Below, piece by piece: positions 31,637 to 42,934 of a stretch of DNA of 64,000 bases; positions within the stretch are counted from its first letter, which is position 1, and every line of letters begins with the position of its first letter. Origin of the DNA: Ctena decussata. Lineage: Eukaryota > Mollusca > Bivalvia > Lucinida > Lucinidae. A model generated the notes under the pieces. It was not told the DNA's origin. It did not search any database and worked only from the letters and a program-made list of their open reading frames with translations. The position numbers and the translations under genes were made by a program. The DNA is taken from positions 69,228,123 to 69,292,122 of the forward strand of contig OZ022503.1 of NCBI GenBank assembly GCA_963989385.1, given 5' to 3'.

Positions 31637-31810
31637 TGTAGCGTTAGGCGGGTCGTCCACCAAGTCAAGCAAACGACCACCCATCCAGGTACTAACCGCG
31701 ATCTCTGTTGCTTAACTTTGTGAAAGAGCCATCCACTCTACCCGCGTCGCCATAAAAGCCGGCTTCTACAGCAAGGCTGACGAAGTGTTTATATACCTAA
31801 ACCTGTTACA
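31637..31810 (-). repeat. 5' LTR of the TRIM element
   Basis: On the - strand this reads TGTAACAGGTTTAGGTATATAA near the start (a TATA-like TATATAAA), then a GC-richer middle, the 5S-like segment (31675-31722) and the end GCTACA. Confidence 0.7.
31675..31722 (-). ncRNA. 5S-rRNA-like internal promoter segment (LTR copy 1)
   Basis: The - strand contains AAGTTAAGCAAC, then GGTTAGTACCTGGATGGGTG with the same spacing as in animal 5S rRNA. These cover the box A and box C parts of the type 1 Pol III promoter. It is not a full 5S gene: the first 40 or so bases and the 3' end do not match. Confidence 0.65.
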
Positions 31811-32129
31811 TTTTCATGGGGAATTTCAGGAAAAATTTGTCAAACTGCATAAATCAAACCCCCTCAGCTTATTAGAACCCCCTATCAAAAATTCCTGAAT
31901 CCGCCCCTGAACCATCTTTGGCAGCATTACTACTACCCAATATAAGCTGGTACAACAACAAAGTGTCAAATTTTGTCTTTCCCCAAACCTGTATTCAATA
32001 CATTAGAGCAACGAAATTGCACTCCAGGTATTGTTGTTTTCGTTTTGTCTTTTTCTGAAATACCATTTGCAAGAGTGCAGAGAATCCTGCTCATCAAGTA
32101 TCTCCTTTTTCCTTTTCCTTTTTCCATTT

Positions 32130-32440
32130 ACGCCTTAACCCCAGAAGGGGACACAGACGGTGTACTTTTGTACACTCCGGTGTTGCAGGATGAAAGCCTA
32201 CATATAGCCATGTAGCTATAGTAGGGATCTTTAACCTGCACAGGGGATGACTCTCCCTGCACAGGGGGCCTCCAGTTAACGTCCCGATCCGAAGGACGGC
32301 ACACTTATTAGCATCATCCCTGCAAATGATGCTAGAAAAACACGTTCGGACATAGGAAGATTTCACCTCTGGTGAGGCTCGAACCCACGACCTCTGACTT
32401 CAGAGTCAAGTGCACTAACCACTGAGCCACCGCGCTCTTC
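32130..32440 (-). mobile_element. tRNA-derived SINE with long body
   Basis: On the - strand the head is GCGGTGGCTCAGTGGTTAGT (A box) and GTCGTGGGTTCGAGCCTCAC (B box). The body contains CGGATCGGGACGTTAACTGG, a central-domain-like segment. The anticodon arm cannot form a clean 5-bp stem with a 7-base loop, so I call it a SINE rather than a tRNA gene. Confidence 0.7.
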
Positions 32441-32545
32441 TGTTTCAATTCTCGTGACAATGTTCCCCAGGCCAGGTGGTTCAGCAGAATGTATCCATAG
32501 TTGCACACACCCAGCACCATGTGTCTGTCCATCGTATAATATTTA

Positions 32546-32900
32546 AGGGAGAACTGTACTCAAATTTGTAATCTGGGGGTTAAATCATTGGTTTTATGGT
32601 CAGAAATTGCGTCTTACGGTGACGCGTCAGCAGAGCAGCAAAATGCTATTTTCGACCATAAAACCAATGATTTACCTCCCAAAATGACAATTTTTAAAAC
32701 AGTTATCCCTATTCTAAAGCACTTCTTCCTATATTTTTTATTACCTTTCAAAGTGTCCAGCTTTGAACCTAATGCAAGTGCTTACAGCGAAGTAAACCAA
32801 CGTCAGCCAATGAGATGCTATGTTTCATTATGACCTTAGGTTTCCAACAGTACTGTCGCAAATTTATCATATGTCTTATTGAATCGGTAAGTGCATTTGA
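32546..32900. mobile_element. Foldback element, GGGATAACT family
   Basis: Shares GGTTTTATGGTCAGAAATTG, CGACCATAAAACCAATGATT and ACAGTTATCCCTATTCTAA with 2634-3010. Confidence 0.65.
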
Positions 32901-33079
32901 ATAGTTTTTATATGGTCAGAAAGAGCAATAACTTTGTCAACATCTATTAATTTTACGAAACATACCTCTCAATCAACTAAAAACCTCTTCCACGCTTTCT
33001 CAATAAACATCTGTGTCTCTCAGTTCCAAAAGAATAAATGTATGAAATGCCTGTCTCTCTATAATCTTAGAAACTGATG

Positions 33080-33125
33080 CAACCCTGGGAAATTTCACTT
33101 CCCTGTGAAATGTTATTGCGCAATC
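33080..33125. promoter_or_regulatory. Possible C/EBP-responsive cluster between the two C/EBP genes
   Basis: TGATGCAAC (C/EBP-ATF composite-like), GGGAAATTTC (kappaB-like) and a perfect ATTGCGCAAT at 33115-33124 lie within 50 bp of non-repeat sequence. Confidence 0.4.
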
Positions 33126-33959
33126 GATTGTAAACAAACAGAGCCGCTGTAGGACATAAACCAAGCTGCTTACAGACTAAAATTATCAACTAGATATTTA
33201 AGAAGTTACAGGTAAGGATTTTAAACATTTCTAACAGGCTTTTCAACACCAGGATGAACCGGTTGGACATTAAATTTAAGCCGAAGAAAAAAAAATGGCC
33301 GATAGATCAAGCTGACATCTTTCTACATGTTCTGTCTGTTTTGCGTCTAAATGCATGTATACTGCCCTTAATTACGGACAAGAGAAGATTACTTGGTTGA
33401 GGAAGAAAGTCTAAGACTATAGTCAATAAACACTACCTGAAAAATAACGGCGACTCTGCAAAAACAAAATTATTTCACCGAGTTGGACTCCTAAAATTTA
33501 TGTCGTTGTTTTCAGTGACGCAACTATTTTTGTAGACCAATCAACTGTAAGATCAAACTTTGCTGCAAAATTTTCGGGCACTTGTTTCCGGTCATATACT
33601 GGTTCTCGATCTAATACGCTCATGGTTGAAAGCCGGTACCTTATCCACACAGACTGTTTTACTTGGTACGGTAACTTACCAAGTGGTGGGGGAGGGGCGG
33701 AGCGGGGTGATACTGAAGGGGTGTCATCAACAAAACTTTTGGCTGCGCCCACAGACCCCCTTCATATTATTAACTGCTTTATAGGTTTTATTGAGGCCAA
33801 TCTGGCACAAAATAGGTAATGTATGGTCATTATCATGTGAATGTAGGGTTGTTGTGGGGTGAGGGTGAGGGGGTCATTAATTTTTTGTCACCTATAAGTC
33901 ATCTGATAATAACGCCTCTTCTATTTTTCTATTTATGCAAAGGGGGACTGGTTAGGTAA

Positions 33960-34128
33960 TCAGTCCGAGGAGATAACAGAAACACTAGGAACACAAGTCA
34001 CTAGATACCCTGCATATAGTACTGCCCTGAAAAGTTCATTCTTCCCAAGGATTATTCCTATGTGGAATAGTCTCCCCTCTTCGGCGGTTTCTACCAAAAC
34101 CGCTGAGGAGTATACGGCCCTCATTTAA
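33960..34128 (+). pseudogene. 3' tail of a second, CR1/Jockey-type LINE
   Basis: The frame ending at TAA 34126-34128 reads KSSFFPRIIPMWNSLPSSAV, the typical C-terminus of CR1/Jockey-type reverse transcriptases. A frameshift near 33990 separates it from a second piece (NRNTRNTSH). Nothing more of this element is recognisable upstream. Confidence 0.7.
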
Positions 34129-34337
34129 ATTATCGGTCCAGAGGCATGTGTTTTAGCATGCCTCTGATCAGCTTCTTGTAAATAGTTTTAATGGCCCATC
34201 CCGAAAGTTTGTTTCCCTTGGAGCTAAATTCTAAATTTAGCCACCCACCACACCTGAGATAATGGTCTCAATATCGAGAGATAGACAGATTGAAACCAAC
34301 AGCCAGAGAGAAGGATCTAACTTCAGAGAAGCACATT

Positions 34338-35687
34338 CGAGGGGCATTTCAGAAATAATGTAAATGATCTCAGGGCATTCTATTGGCTGATATTTAGCTG
34401 TGGTTTTATATATCATTGGAAAGATAAATTCAAGTGCTTTAGAATGATATGCGTTAAAAGAATTTCTAAGCCATTCATGTATGACAGCAAGTGCTTATAC
34501 GTCATAGGGGTCTGGATACTGGAAACTACATTTTCATTGAAAGTCTCTTGTGTTCTTTCGTTGTTTGCTCAATGAGAAAATGATATATTTTGAAACGAAA
34601 CACGTAATACTGTCCTTTAAATGTAAAATGAGAAAGATATAGAGAAATCGTTTATAGATTCTACACGAGTAACATAATAAACGAGCTTTTCTTTCTGCTA
34701 TGTGGTTATAAATGCAAATTTATTATAAATGCATTATATCAATAAATTGTGAGTTTTTACTCATTCACATCCAATGTCAACAAATGACAGACATTTTTTC
34801 ACTGAAATGATTAGGTCACTATATTTTGTTACGACTGGCATCATATCACTGATGAAGCTAGACGATACATGTGCAAACCCCACGCCGGAAGTTGCAAATT
34901 GGCAGCAATTCATGCAAAACACAAAACAAGAAAATTAAATTATCTTCTAATAAAAAGACACAGGCTAAATATATTTAAATTTGTTTAATGTGAAAAGTTG
35001 GAGGGACATATTGAAAGCAAAATTCATACATAAAGGCTTGAAAAACTTGTTACTTTATATGACATACTGACATTGAAATATTTGGGTGGGTGGGGAAACT
35101 TATCGTAAAAGATCAGGTAGGCCACTGACAAAGAGCATCAAGTGCCGTTAAAGATTATTTATTACAGAAAACAAGCATGACGAATTAAATTTTAGTCATT
35201 TTTTGTTTCATATCTATAATCAAACATTCACTTTCACTTAAATTGACCTCAAAAACGAAGTTTAAACAGCTTACAATACAGTTCAATTTAGCACAGGAAG
35301 TGACGTCATCAGAAATGCGCATCGTGCCATGATTAGCCGATCATGCAAGGTAAATCTTATGTATAGCACAGCTGATATAATACTTTTTATACTGGAACAT
35401 TTTCAGTATAACAGATAATATAGGTATCAATCCAGAGCTGCTTGTATCCAAAGTTATGAAAATATGAATTTGTCTTCACATAAATATTCCGTCCGTTTTT
35501 ACTCAGTGTCCCTACCCTAGCAACAGTTGTCAAGGTATATTTTGAAGAAAATACGAGTGACTCTATTTTTTTGAGTAAAGGTCATTGGGTGATATGTAAA
35601 CCTAAAAGTTAAGACATAGATTTCAAAAATCGGTCAATATTCGTAGGAATGGCAGGTTCATTTACACTATTTCTGAAATGCCCCTCG
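34338..35687. mobile_element. 1.35-kb non-autonomous element with perfect 20-bp terminal inverted repeats
   Basis: CGAGGGGCATTTCAGAAATA at 34338-34357 is exactly complemented at 35668-35687. The interior is AT-rich, has no open frame of note and holds a GGAAGTGACGTCATC segment at 35296-35310. I see no convincing target duplication. Confidence 0.75.
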
Positions 35688-36540
35688 TACGATAGAGCCA
35701 CAACTATCCAGACTATCCAACTATCTAGGCAGAATCATGAGAGCTGTCAGAAGACGATTTACATTCGATCATTCTTGAGAAAGAAGAGATTGTATTTGAA
35801 ACTCGGAAAAGAGGGCATTCCGCCGGAGCTGATACAGTTGTTTGACTTATTCCGACGCCCAGCCTATTCCGACGTATTTCGATTTTAGCTTCGGCGTACA
35901 AAGTTTCGGCGAAATAAATTTATGGACATTCTTGTCAACACTTACTGGTCAAAGCCACATATAGAAATGGGCTTGCGTCTTTATTGAATATACTGAAAAC
36001 TAGGTATGACACTGGTAAACAATGCATATTTAGCAAGACAATTTGGACTTGTTTTCAGACCAACTGCGAACAAACGGTCAGGACAATATATATCGGTGTA
36101 AACAGTTATGTGGTAAAAATATAAATATGTCGACTGCTCATTCTATAAGGAATCTCTGCTAGTAAATGCCGAAGGCAAATAAAATTGCTTGCGTTGTTTT
36201 TAGCCTATTTAGCCAGTTCCGGCAGATAAATAGTTTGCTTAGAGACATGAAATTTATTACAGTCTTTGAAAAAATGTGTATTTAGGCTAATCAATGTTTC
36301 AGACTGCAGCCAGTCTAGCTGAAACTTGATAAAGCCGCAGAAAAAAGGCTAAAATACCACATTAATTTATTGTTACATTTCTCGAGAACTCTTACATAAT
36401 TTTTTAACGAAAACAACATGCCTTAGAGACAAAAAAGCTTAGAGAAGAGGCTTTTAGACAGTTTCTTCTATAGAGAAATCACAGAATAACAGTATAGCGT
36501 ACCACACGATTGATTGAAAGTGCGTCGAAACCGGTCAAAC

Positions 36541-39010
36541 GACTGTATTATACCAGCAGGACTTGTTCAGGCAGGCGGATCGACCAAGATTGATGTCTTT
36601 ACAAAGATCTTTAACAATATCTGGATCACAGGAGATGGCCAACCCCATGGATTATTACACTCTCTAAAAAGGACAACCTAAAACTCTGCCAGAACTACAG
36701 AACGCGTAGCCTCATCAGTCGTTTGAACCCCGAGATTGAGATAATCTCGTAGAACAGGCTGAGTTCAGCACCGGAAGGAGCACCACAGAACAGACTTAAG
36801 AACTGTCCAACTTAAGAATTATGTGCGAAAAGTACACGTACCTTCAACAGCTGCAAAAAAAACCCGGACAGAATCTGTACCATGTCTTCATATATTTCAA
36901 AACTGCTTTCTAGATCAATCGTTTTTTTTTTTGTTTTTTTTTGTTGTTGTTTTTTGTTTTTTGTTTGTTTTGTTTGTTTGTTTGTTTTTTGTTTGTTTGT
37001 TTTTGTGTGTGTGGGTTTTTTTTGGGGGGTGGGGGGGGGGGGCTATCATTTTTGGCCGTTATTGATACTAATCAGCCTTTGAATCGACTGCCTTATAAAA
37101 TTTAAGAAATCACTGAATGCTTTCACCAGATATTGTCAGGATCACTGATGAGGCCTGATTAGCCGCAACTTCGAAGTATGACCCATGTTTCTTCTTTTGA
37201 ATGTTTTCTCTACTCCTGAAGGAACTCTTAAAGATTTACTCCCTTTATAATAGTAACAAAAATGACTTGATGAAATATTTCATGCAATACCTCCGACATG
37301 GTCTAACTATACATTTGAATTAGACTTTAGATAATAACATTTGATAAAAGTGACTTTAAACAAAACATAAGATCAATTTTTATACAATCGCGGACCGCGG
37401 TTGAAATCGCATTATTGGACAAAAATAATTTATTCATACGTCAAAATCACGTGCACGAATAAGAAAAATACCTGTACATGACACACGTGGTCAAAATCGA
37501 TATTCTTACAGGCCGTGAGGAAATAGGTAATTTGCATTTTAATTTGAAGATTATTTTTCATTCCACATTTATCGAATAAACATGCATTTTCTCAAAACTT
37601 TTACGGCTAATTATCAGACTATTACTTATTATCTAACGAAATTTTGTTAAAATATTTGTTTCTGAAAACATGAAATAAACGAGGGAGACAATCTTTAAAG
37701 ATTTTAATCTTATCAGGGTAAAGCATGCATCTTTTTTGGCACTGCCTTATGGGCGACCGTCGGCAGTACATTATCAATGCAAATCTAGTTCGTGTCATTG
37801 AGCGCTTCTGTGACAAAGCTATAAGTGCAGTTCAGATGAATGGCAGCACTGGAGAATTAGCTGAGTTAGGCAAGGATACCTTCTCTTGCCTACTTTCTTC
37901 AACATTTTTCTCAAAAGAATTATGTCTGATGCTCTGGAAGAACATAATGGAAATGTAATCAAAGGTGCCAGATTTTTTTACTCTTTTGCTGGGGAAGAGC
38001 TAGACTGGCTCCAGACTCCAGTCAGTAAAATTGAAAAATCATCAGGCATCACTATCAGAAAATTCATGTCTGTAGTTTTATAAATTTTTCATTATGTTTT
38101 GACAATATAATAGTTATTATACAGAAGCCAGTCTAAGGAGAAGTCCTAGATAAAATTTCAACAAAACCTGCCAAAGGTATGAAATGAAGAAACGTGCTGA
38201 GAAAACCAAACTGATTATATAATATAAAAGCCGATGACATCCAGAGAGAGATGAAGGTAAAAGGACAGATGCTGCGAACTGTTACAAGATTCAAAAATGC
38301 TTTGGCTCAAGTGATCAAAAACTGGAGGTTCTCTCAAGGACCGCACAAGTCACTGCAGCTCTGACAAAGCTAAAGTCAATTTGGAGAGATAACAACACAC
38401 AGTCAGCTGTCGATATCTCGAACACTGATGTCTCAAAGTACCCTCTTAAGTGTATATCAAAGATTTGGTTAGGACATAATTCCGATTTTTCTTTACTTTT
38501 CAACTCTTCTTATCCCAAACTGCTGACATCACAATGTAAATTTTCTGGGGTCAGAAAATTTACTTTGAGATATCATTAGTTTGAAATAAAATTTGACTTT
38601 GAGATATCGAGAGTCGACCGTACCTCTGGAATGAAAGATGAAGCTGATTTACTCCCTTGACAATCCATATTTCTGTGTGCATGTGAGTCGTGGACCTCGG
38701 CAGCAGAATTACAGAAAAGAACGCAGGTCTTTGAGATGAGCTGCTACCGAAGGTTACTAGACATCTCATATAAGAGCCACGTAATTACAGCAATAAGTAT
38801 ATTCCCAGGCACAGCCATTTGAGAATATGACGAACTCCTAACCAAAGTCAAGAAACAGAGCTGAGGGGGGGTATAAGACAGGACTAGGCGGAAAAGAATT
38901 GTTGTAAAGTCGTCTGCAGTGCCCTCAATGACTTTGCAAGGTTATGGGAAGTTCTGGGGATCAACTATTACAGGGAAGAAACTCATGGGAAATGAAAACT
39001 GGACTGATAA
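36541..39010 (+). pseudogene. Decayed LINE reverse-transcriptase region
   Basis: Scattered in-frame pieces match the RT and C-terminal part of non-LTR retrotransposons common in molluscs. They are GGSTKIDVFTKIFNNIW near 36575, LCQNYRTR near 36690, LYHVFIYFKTAF near 36880, NANLVRVIERFCDKAISAVQ (37758-37817), SDALEEHNG (37926-37952), IWRDNN near 38385, FEMSCYRRLLDISYKSH near 38730 and a last piece near 38940. Stops and frameshifts break it throughout. About 800 bp of T- and G-rich and unrelated sequence (36915-37735) interrupts the RT core. It cannot make an active protein. Confidence 0.8.
37020..37045 (+). repeat. T-rich/G-rich tract inside the LINE
   Basis: A GT-rich low-complexity block (36920-37045) of T runs, TTTG repeats and a terminal G tract sits where the LINE coding sequence is interrupted. 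Confidence 0.8.
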
Positions 39011-39064
39011 GTTTGTGCAGCTGCGCATACTGATTTGGTTAGTTCAATCATGCATATGGCCAAC

Positions 39065-39195
39065 TATTCCTTTTCAGCCTTACCTACCCTTTAAGCGCAC
39101 AGCAAAGACTCTGATTAGACTGGGAAGTTGCACAAGCTGGTCTGAGTCTTTGTTGGATGCACATGCCACTTTGTTGTATTGTCGTGTCGCGTCGC
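39065..39195. mobile_element. Right half of a GAGCCGCGACACGAG-family MITE
   Basis: ACCCTTTAAGCGCACAGCAA, CTGATTAGACTGGGAAG and CACTTTGTTGTATTGTCGTG follow the family right arm with many changes. Confidence 0.65.
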
Positions 39196-39810
39196 GGCTA
39201 CTATCTTGTTATAGAGAATCTTACATTAGTGCTCATGTATTATTGAATTTATTAAACTCGTTGATGAAAACGATAAGATGCGAGGCTCGTGTTTGGGAAA
39301 AAGATATCATTTTCATCTACAGGAGCACGAATGCAAGATTCTTTTTATCATGTGACACTAAAATCGCACTTTTAAGCAAATTTTGCACTAAAACGTCACG
39401 ATTTCGCCATTAGATTTACGCGACGTTTTATGAACGTCAACGCATAATGTTACGACGTAATTTGCATATTTAATCCACCAGTGGATTATCGTTTTTAATG
39501 CATGACTTTTTTACACTCTCAGATGCGACCTCATAATGATAAATCGTATTCTCTTAAGATAATATAATGTTAAGCTAAATTCAGTAGTGTCCTGTACTCT
39601 CAGTATAATATTGTTTTCTTACTATATGTATAATATGACGTCCCTTCATGATAAAACCACGTTCCCTCATGGTAATGTTATGTTTCCTCAATGCATACCC
39701 CTCCAGTGGTTCCGTATCCTCGCTATGTTTTTGGCTCAGTTAAAATGTAATAAATACTGTTTGATTTGTTCTGATTTATCCAAGTAGACACATAACTTTG
39801 GTTCAACAGT

Positions 39811-40008
39811 CAGAGCCCTAGATAAGAGGGAGTATTTGGTGATAATTAGGGACAATTTTTGTAAATTCTGTATAAAAACCTATGTTGTGACCCCTCATCT
39901 GAACCGTCTCGACGAGACGGTTCAGATGATGGGTCACAACATATGGTTTCAACGAGAAATAAAAAAAATATCCCTCAATTATCATCAAATACCCCTCTTA
40001 TCTAGTTC
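39811..40008. mobile_element. Foldback MITE, CAGAGCTC/AGATAAG family
   Basis: CAGAGCCCTAGATAAGAGGG to CTTATCTAGTTC; the centre GAACCGTCTCGACGAGACGG is a perfect palindrome. Confidence 0.85.
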
Positions 40009-40316
40009 TTCTACCCAACGCTGATTCAACGTCAAGTTTATAATTTTTCTACGTATATGGAGAGTCGTTACCAAATTCCGACAAAATAAGAATTTAAAAG
40101 TAGTGAAATTATGCAATAAGAATGAGTCGACTCACATGTTATTGGGTTTATAAAAAAAAGTAAAAAAAAAAAATAATAGAATCAACATGAAGATTACTCA
40201 ATAATGGAAATTTTGAAATAATTCAGCTAGAAATATTGCCGTAAAAGGGGTGTGTTACTGATTTAGATACTAGTGTTGATTTTGTTTGTTTTTTCGGCAC
40301 AGGTCTTCGATAATAT

Positions 40317-40551
40317 GAGCCACGACACAAGAAAACCAACAAAGTGTTTGTGCGCCCAGCGCAAACTCAGATCAGCCTGGGCATCCACCCAGTCTGATCA
40401 GACCCTTCGCTAAACGCTTAAAGGTAGCTAAGGGTCTAGGCTACCTCCATGAGGACAGCGAAGACTCTGATCAGACTGGGCAAATGCCCAGGCTGATCTG
40501 AGTCTGCGCTGGGCGCACAACCACTTTGTTTGGTTTCTCGTGTCGCGGCTC
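40317..40551. mobile_element. Foldback MITE, GAGCCGCGACACGAG family
   Basis: GAGCCACGACACAAGAAAAC to CTCGTGTCGCGGCTC, 235 bp. Confidence 0.9.
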
Positions 40552-40860
40552 AAATTATTATAATTGAGTGGTGACACGAAAGAATGTACCTTATAGCATG
40601 TTCGAAAAGACTCAGATCGGCATGTGCATCTAAGCAGTCTAAACAGGGTATTCCCTGATCTCATCAACAATCGTTGGATGTAATGAAAAGTGAAGACTAT
40701 GATCAGTCTTAGTAGACCTAAAAGCTATTATGAGTCTTCGCTGCTCGCACATACTACAAGGTACATTTTCAATTATCTATTTCATACGCACAAGAAACAA
40801 ACAAAAACAAACTTAAATGGTGTATTGTTTAAATCATTACCGTATTTTCAATTAAGAGAC

Positions 40861-40926
40861 GACATGGAATATTGGACTAAACTTCTGAACATGGAATATT
40901 CTCCGCCTGATTATAGCAAAAGAGGT
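40861..40926 (+). other. Possible orphan exon
   Basis: The frame DMEYWTKLLNMEYSPPDYSK is preceded by a weak pyrimidine tract with AG and followed by G|GTAAAC. I do not recognise the peptide. It could be chance. Confidence 0.15.
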
Positions 40927-41106
40927 AAACAAAGATGCCACTGTTGTAGCCTTATAAATACATTAATTGGCATATAATGATTCAAAGAAGTTGAGGGACA
41001 GTGGGGATAAAGAAATCAAGACAAATATGTCTTTTTAAAGACTTTTAAAGGGAAGTTAAAGGGGCATAAGGTGTATGGGTATTCCTCAGTGATTTTCCGC
41101 TATTTT

Positions 41107-41340
41107 TTATGTTAAGGGAAATAACTTTTGTGACTTCCTGTGTGCTTTGCTGGACGACTCACCCTGTCAAAATATGGTGTAGTCTTACAGGAAAGAATTC
41201 GCTCCTAGACGAGTATTATTTTTTAGTCCCAATTGATAATGAAGGCAAAAATGAACATGACAGAACTGCTCCCCCCCCCCCCCCCCCTGTTCCCCTCATA
41301 ATAGTCATAATGAAGAAAAATATCTAGAATTTGGAGTAAA
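41107..41340. mobile_element. Foldback MITE, AGGGAAGCAA family, degraded; contains a poly-C tract
   Basis: GAAAGAATTCGCTCCTAGAC matches the family centre. A run of about 17 C lies at 41270-41286. Open frames here are chance. Confidence 0.5.
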
Positions 41341-41429
41341 TAGTAACTATGAACAGTTTAAAAAAATAATGTATAACGACAAAATGTCTTTTTGCATGTA
41401 TCTTTTACAAGCGGGCGGAGGGGTAAACT

Positions 41430-41735
41430 TTTCAGAACATATTTGTCTTCACTGCAGCAGGTGTTTGCGCCGTGTGGCGGCCGTAAATCGTCTCCCCGTA
41501 CATCATAATAGTGCAGATTATATTTTCTGGTCCTTTGGGATCATTGATTTTGAAAAGGGAGTTCCGCTTAAGCCGGTGCTGGAGGGCGTGGCTGGTGTCG
41601 CACATTTCATTACTAGTCATGAACAGACTCAGTTAAACCGAGTCTGTTATTTTCTATTCTTTGGTGTTTCATTGCTTCAAAAGGATCTTACTTTTCAGAA
41701 CATAATTACCCGAAGGGCGGAATGTTAACATGAAT
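41430..41735. repeat. Unclassified interspersed-repeat candidate
   Basis: The stretch is GC-richer than its surroundings and holds a palindrome (CAGACTCAGTTAAACCGAGTCTG near 41625, a 9-bp stem). I do not recognise the 119-codon open frame over it and do not treat it as a gene. Confidence 0.35.
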
Positions 41736-41968
41736 AATAAAGCTAATATATTTTTTATATTTTGAAAATAATAATTGGCGAATAACTTCTGCAGTTTCGG
41801 TGAGATTTGTGTTTTTGAATACAGACTGAACAGAACAGAAGTTTATTCAAGACTTAAGCATTTTACAAGCTCATCGTCTATACAACATATATACAAAAAT
41901 TGAATAATGATAAGAAAATGAAATAAATAATTATATATAAATAAAGCAAGGGTGTACTGTAAACAAGA

Positions 41969-42015
41969 ATAAATGAATAAATAAATAAATAAATAAATAA
42001 ATAAAAAAAATAAAT
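41969..42015 (+). repeat. (AATA)n microsatellite
   Basis: About 11 units, mostly perfect. Confidence 0.95.
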
Positions 42016-42197
42016 GTGAGCCAGCGAGCAAAACATATACCAGAGTTGCTGAATACTAAGAAGTTTTTGTGCAAGCAATAACAGAAATCATAGTTTGTTA
42101 GTATTTAATTGGTACAACATATGTATAATAAGCAATAACCGCATTGCACTTTCAAAATCATTAAGTGAAAAGTTAAAATAATTTAGAACTAATGAAT

Positions 42198-42251
42198 TAA
42201 TAATAATAATAATATTAATAATGATAATAATAATAATAATAATAATAATGT
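42198..42251 (+). repeat. (TAA)n microsatellite
   Basis: Interrupted TAA repeat. Confidence 0.9.
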
Positions 42252-42338
42252 GAGGCAATTTTATTCTTTTAAGCCTGACTTAACAATTTAATTTCTTTCC
42301 TGGTCCCAAGCATCCAGCGCGTTGAAACATGTACATAT

Positions 42339-42545
42339 TTTACTTATTTGATATATATATTTATTTATTTATTCATTTATTTATCACTGATGATAATACA
42401 TGCTTTATTTATTAAAATATTTATTTATTTATTAAAATATTTATTTATTTATTAAAATATTTATTTATTTATTTATATCTTTATTTATTATTGTCGTTTA
42501 TAGTACATGTTTTATTATCTATTTATTTCTTTACTTATTTATTCA
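42339..42545 (+). repeat. (TTTA)n-rich low-complexity region
   Basis: ATTTATTTATT blocks separated by AAAATATTT, a higher-order repeat of about 24 bp. No gene was seen from 41750 to 45080 apart from MITEs and microsatellites. Confidence 0.9.
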
Positions 42546-42934
42546 AATGTAATTTTTCATTCATTAGTTGTTGTTGTTTTTTCTTTCATTTAGAAGTATT
42601 TTCTTTCCTTTTAATTCTTCAAAAATCATTCTTGTCTTTCACTGATTTATATGGTATATGAGCCATTTATAAATTAACGGCAAAATAAAATTAATTTTCG
42701 AACATATTTGAAGAGATATATCAAATAGTGGAAACAAAGACAGACTATATACATGTATATTTCCGTCTCATTTATTGTACAAACAAGAATTAAGTAAACG
42801 CTGACTCAAATCAGAACTCTGGATGTGCGTTGTTGTTTTTGTTTTCAATAAATAAATAAAAGCCAGGACTCCTCGCCGCGGCTGTAATTCTGTATCACCA
42901 CATGGCAATTTATTATAGGAGCTCTTGATGTGAA

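Larger units (their letters stand above)
31304..31810 (-). mobile_element. Cassandra-like TRIM: LTR retroelement with a 5S-rRNA-like LTR
   Basis: Two direct repeats of 172 and 174 bp (31304-31475, 31637-31810; about a dozen differences) flank a 161-bp interior. Read on the - strand each repeat starts TGTAACAG and ends GCTACA, the TG...CA form of LTRs. The interior starts TTTGGTGGGATGGGAG, a possible tRNA primer-binding site. It ends with a 19-base purine run broken by one T, directly before the 3' LTR, as a polypurine tract should be. TTTT on both sides (31300-31303, 31811-31814) could be the target duplication. Each LTR holds a segment like the internal promoter of 5S rRNA. There is no coding capacity, so it would be non-autonomous. 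Confidence 0.7.

Noticed and set aside
32370..32440. A functional tRNA gene on the - strand
   Set aside because: A and B boxes are good, but the anticodon arm does not close properly and a SINE body follows directly.
33498..33752. 84-codon - strand frame with a proline run
   Set aside because: No known domain; the proline run comes from a G-rich stretch.
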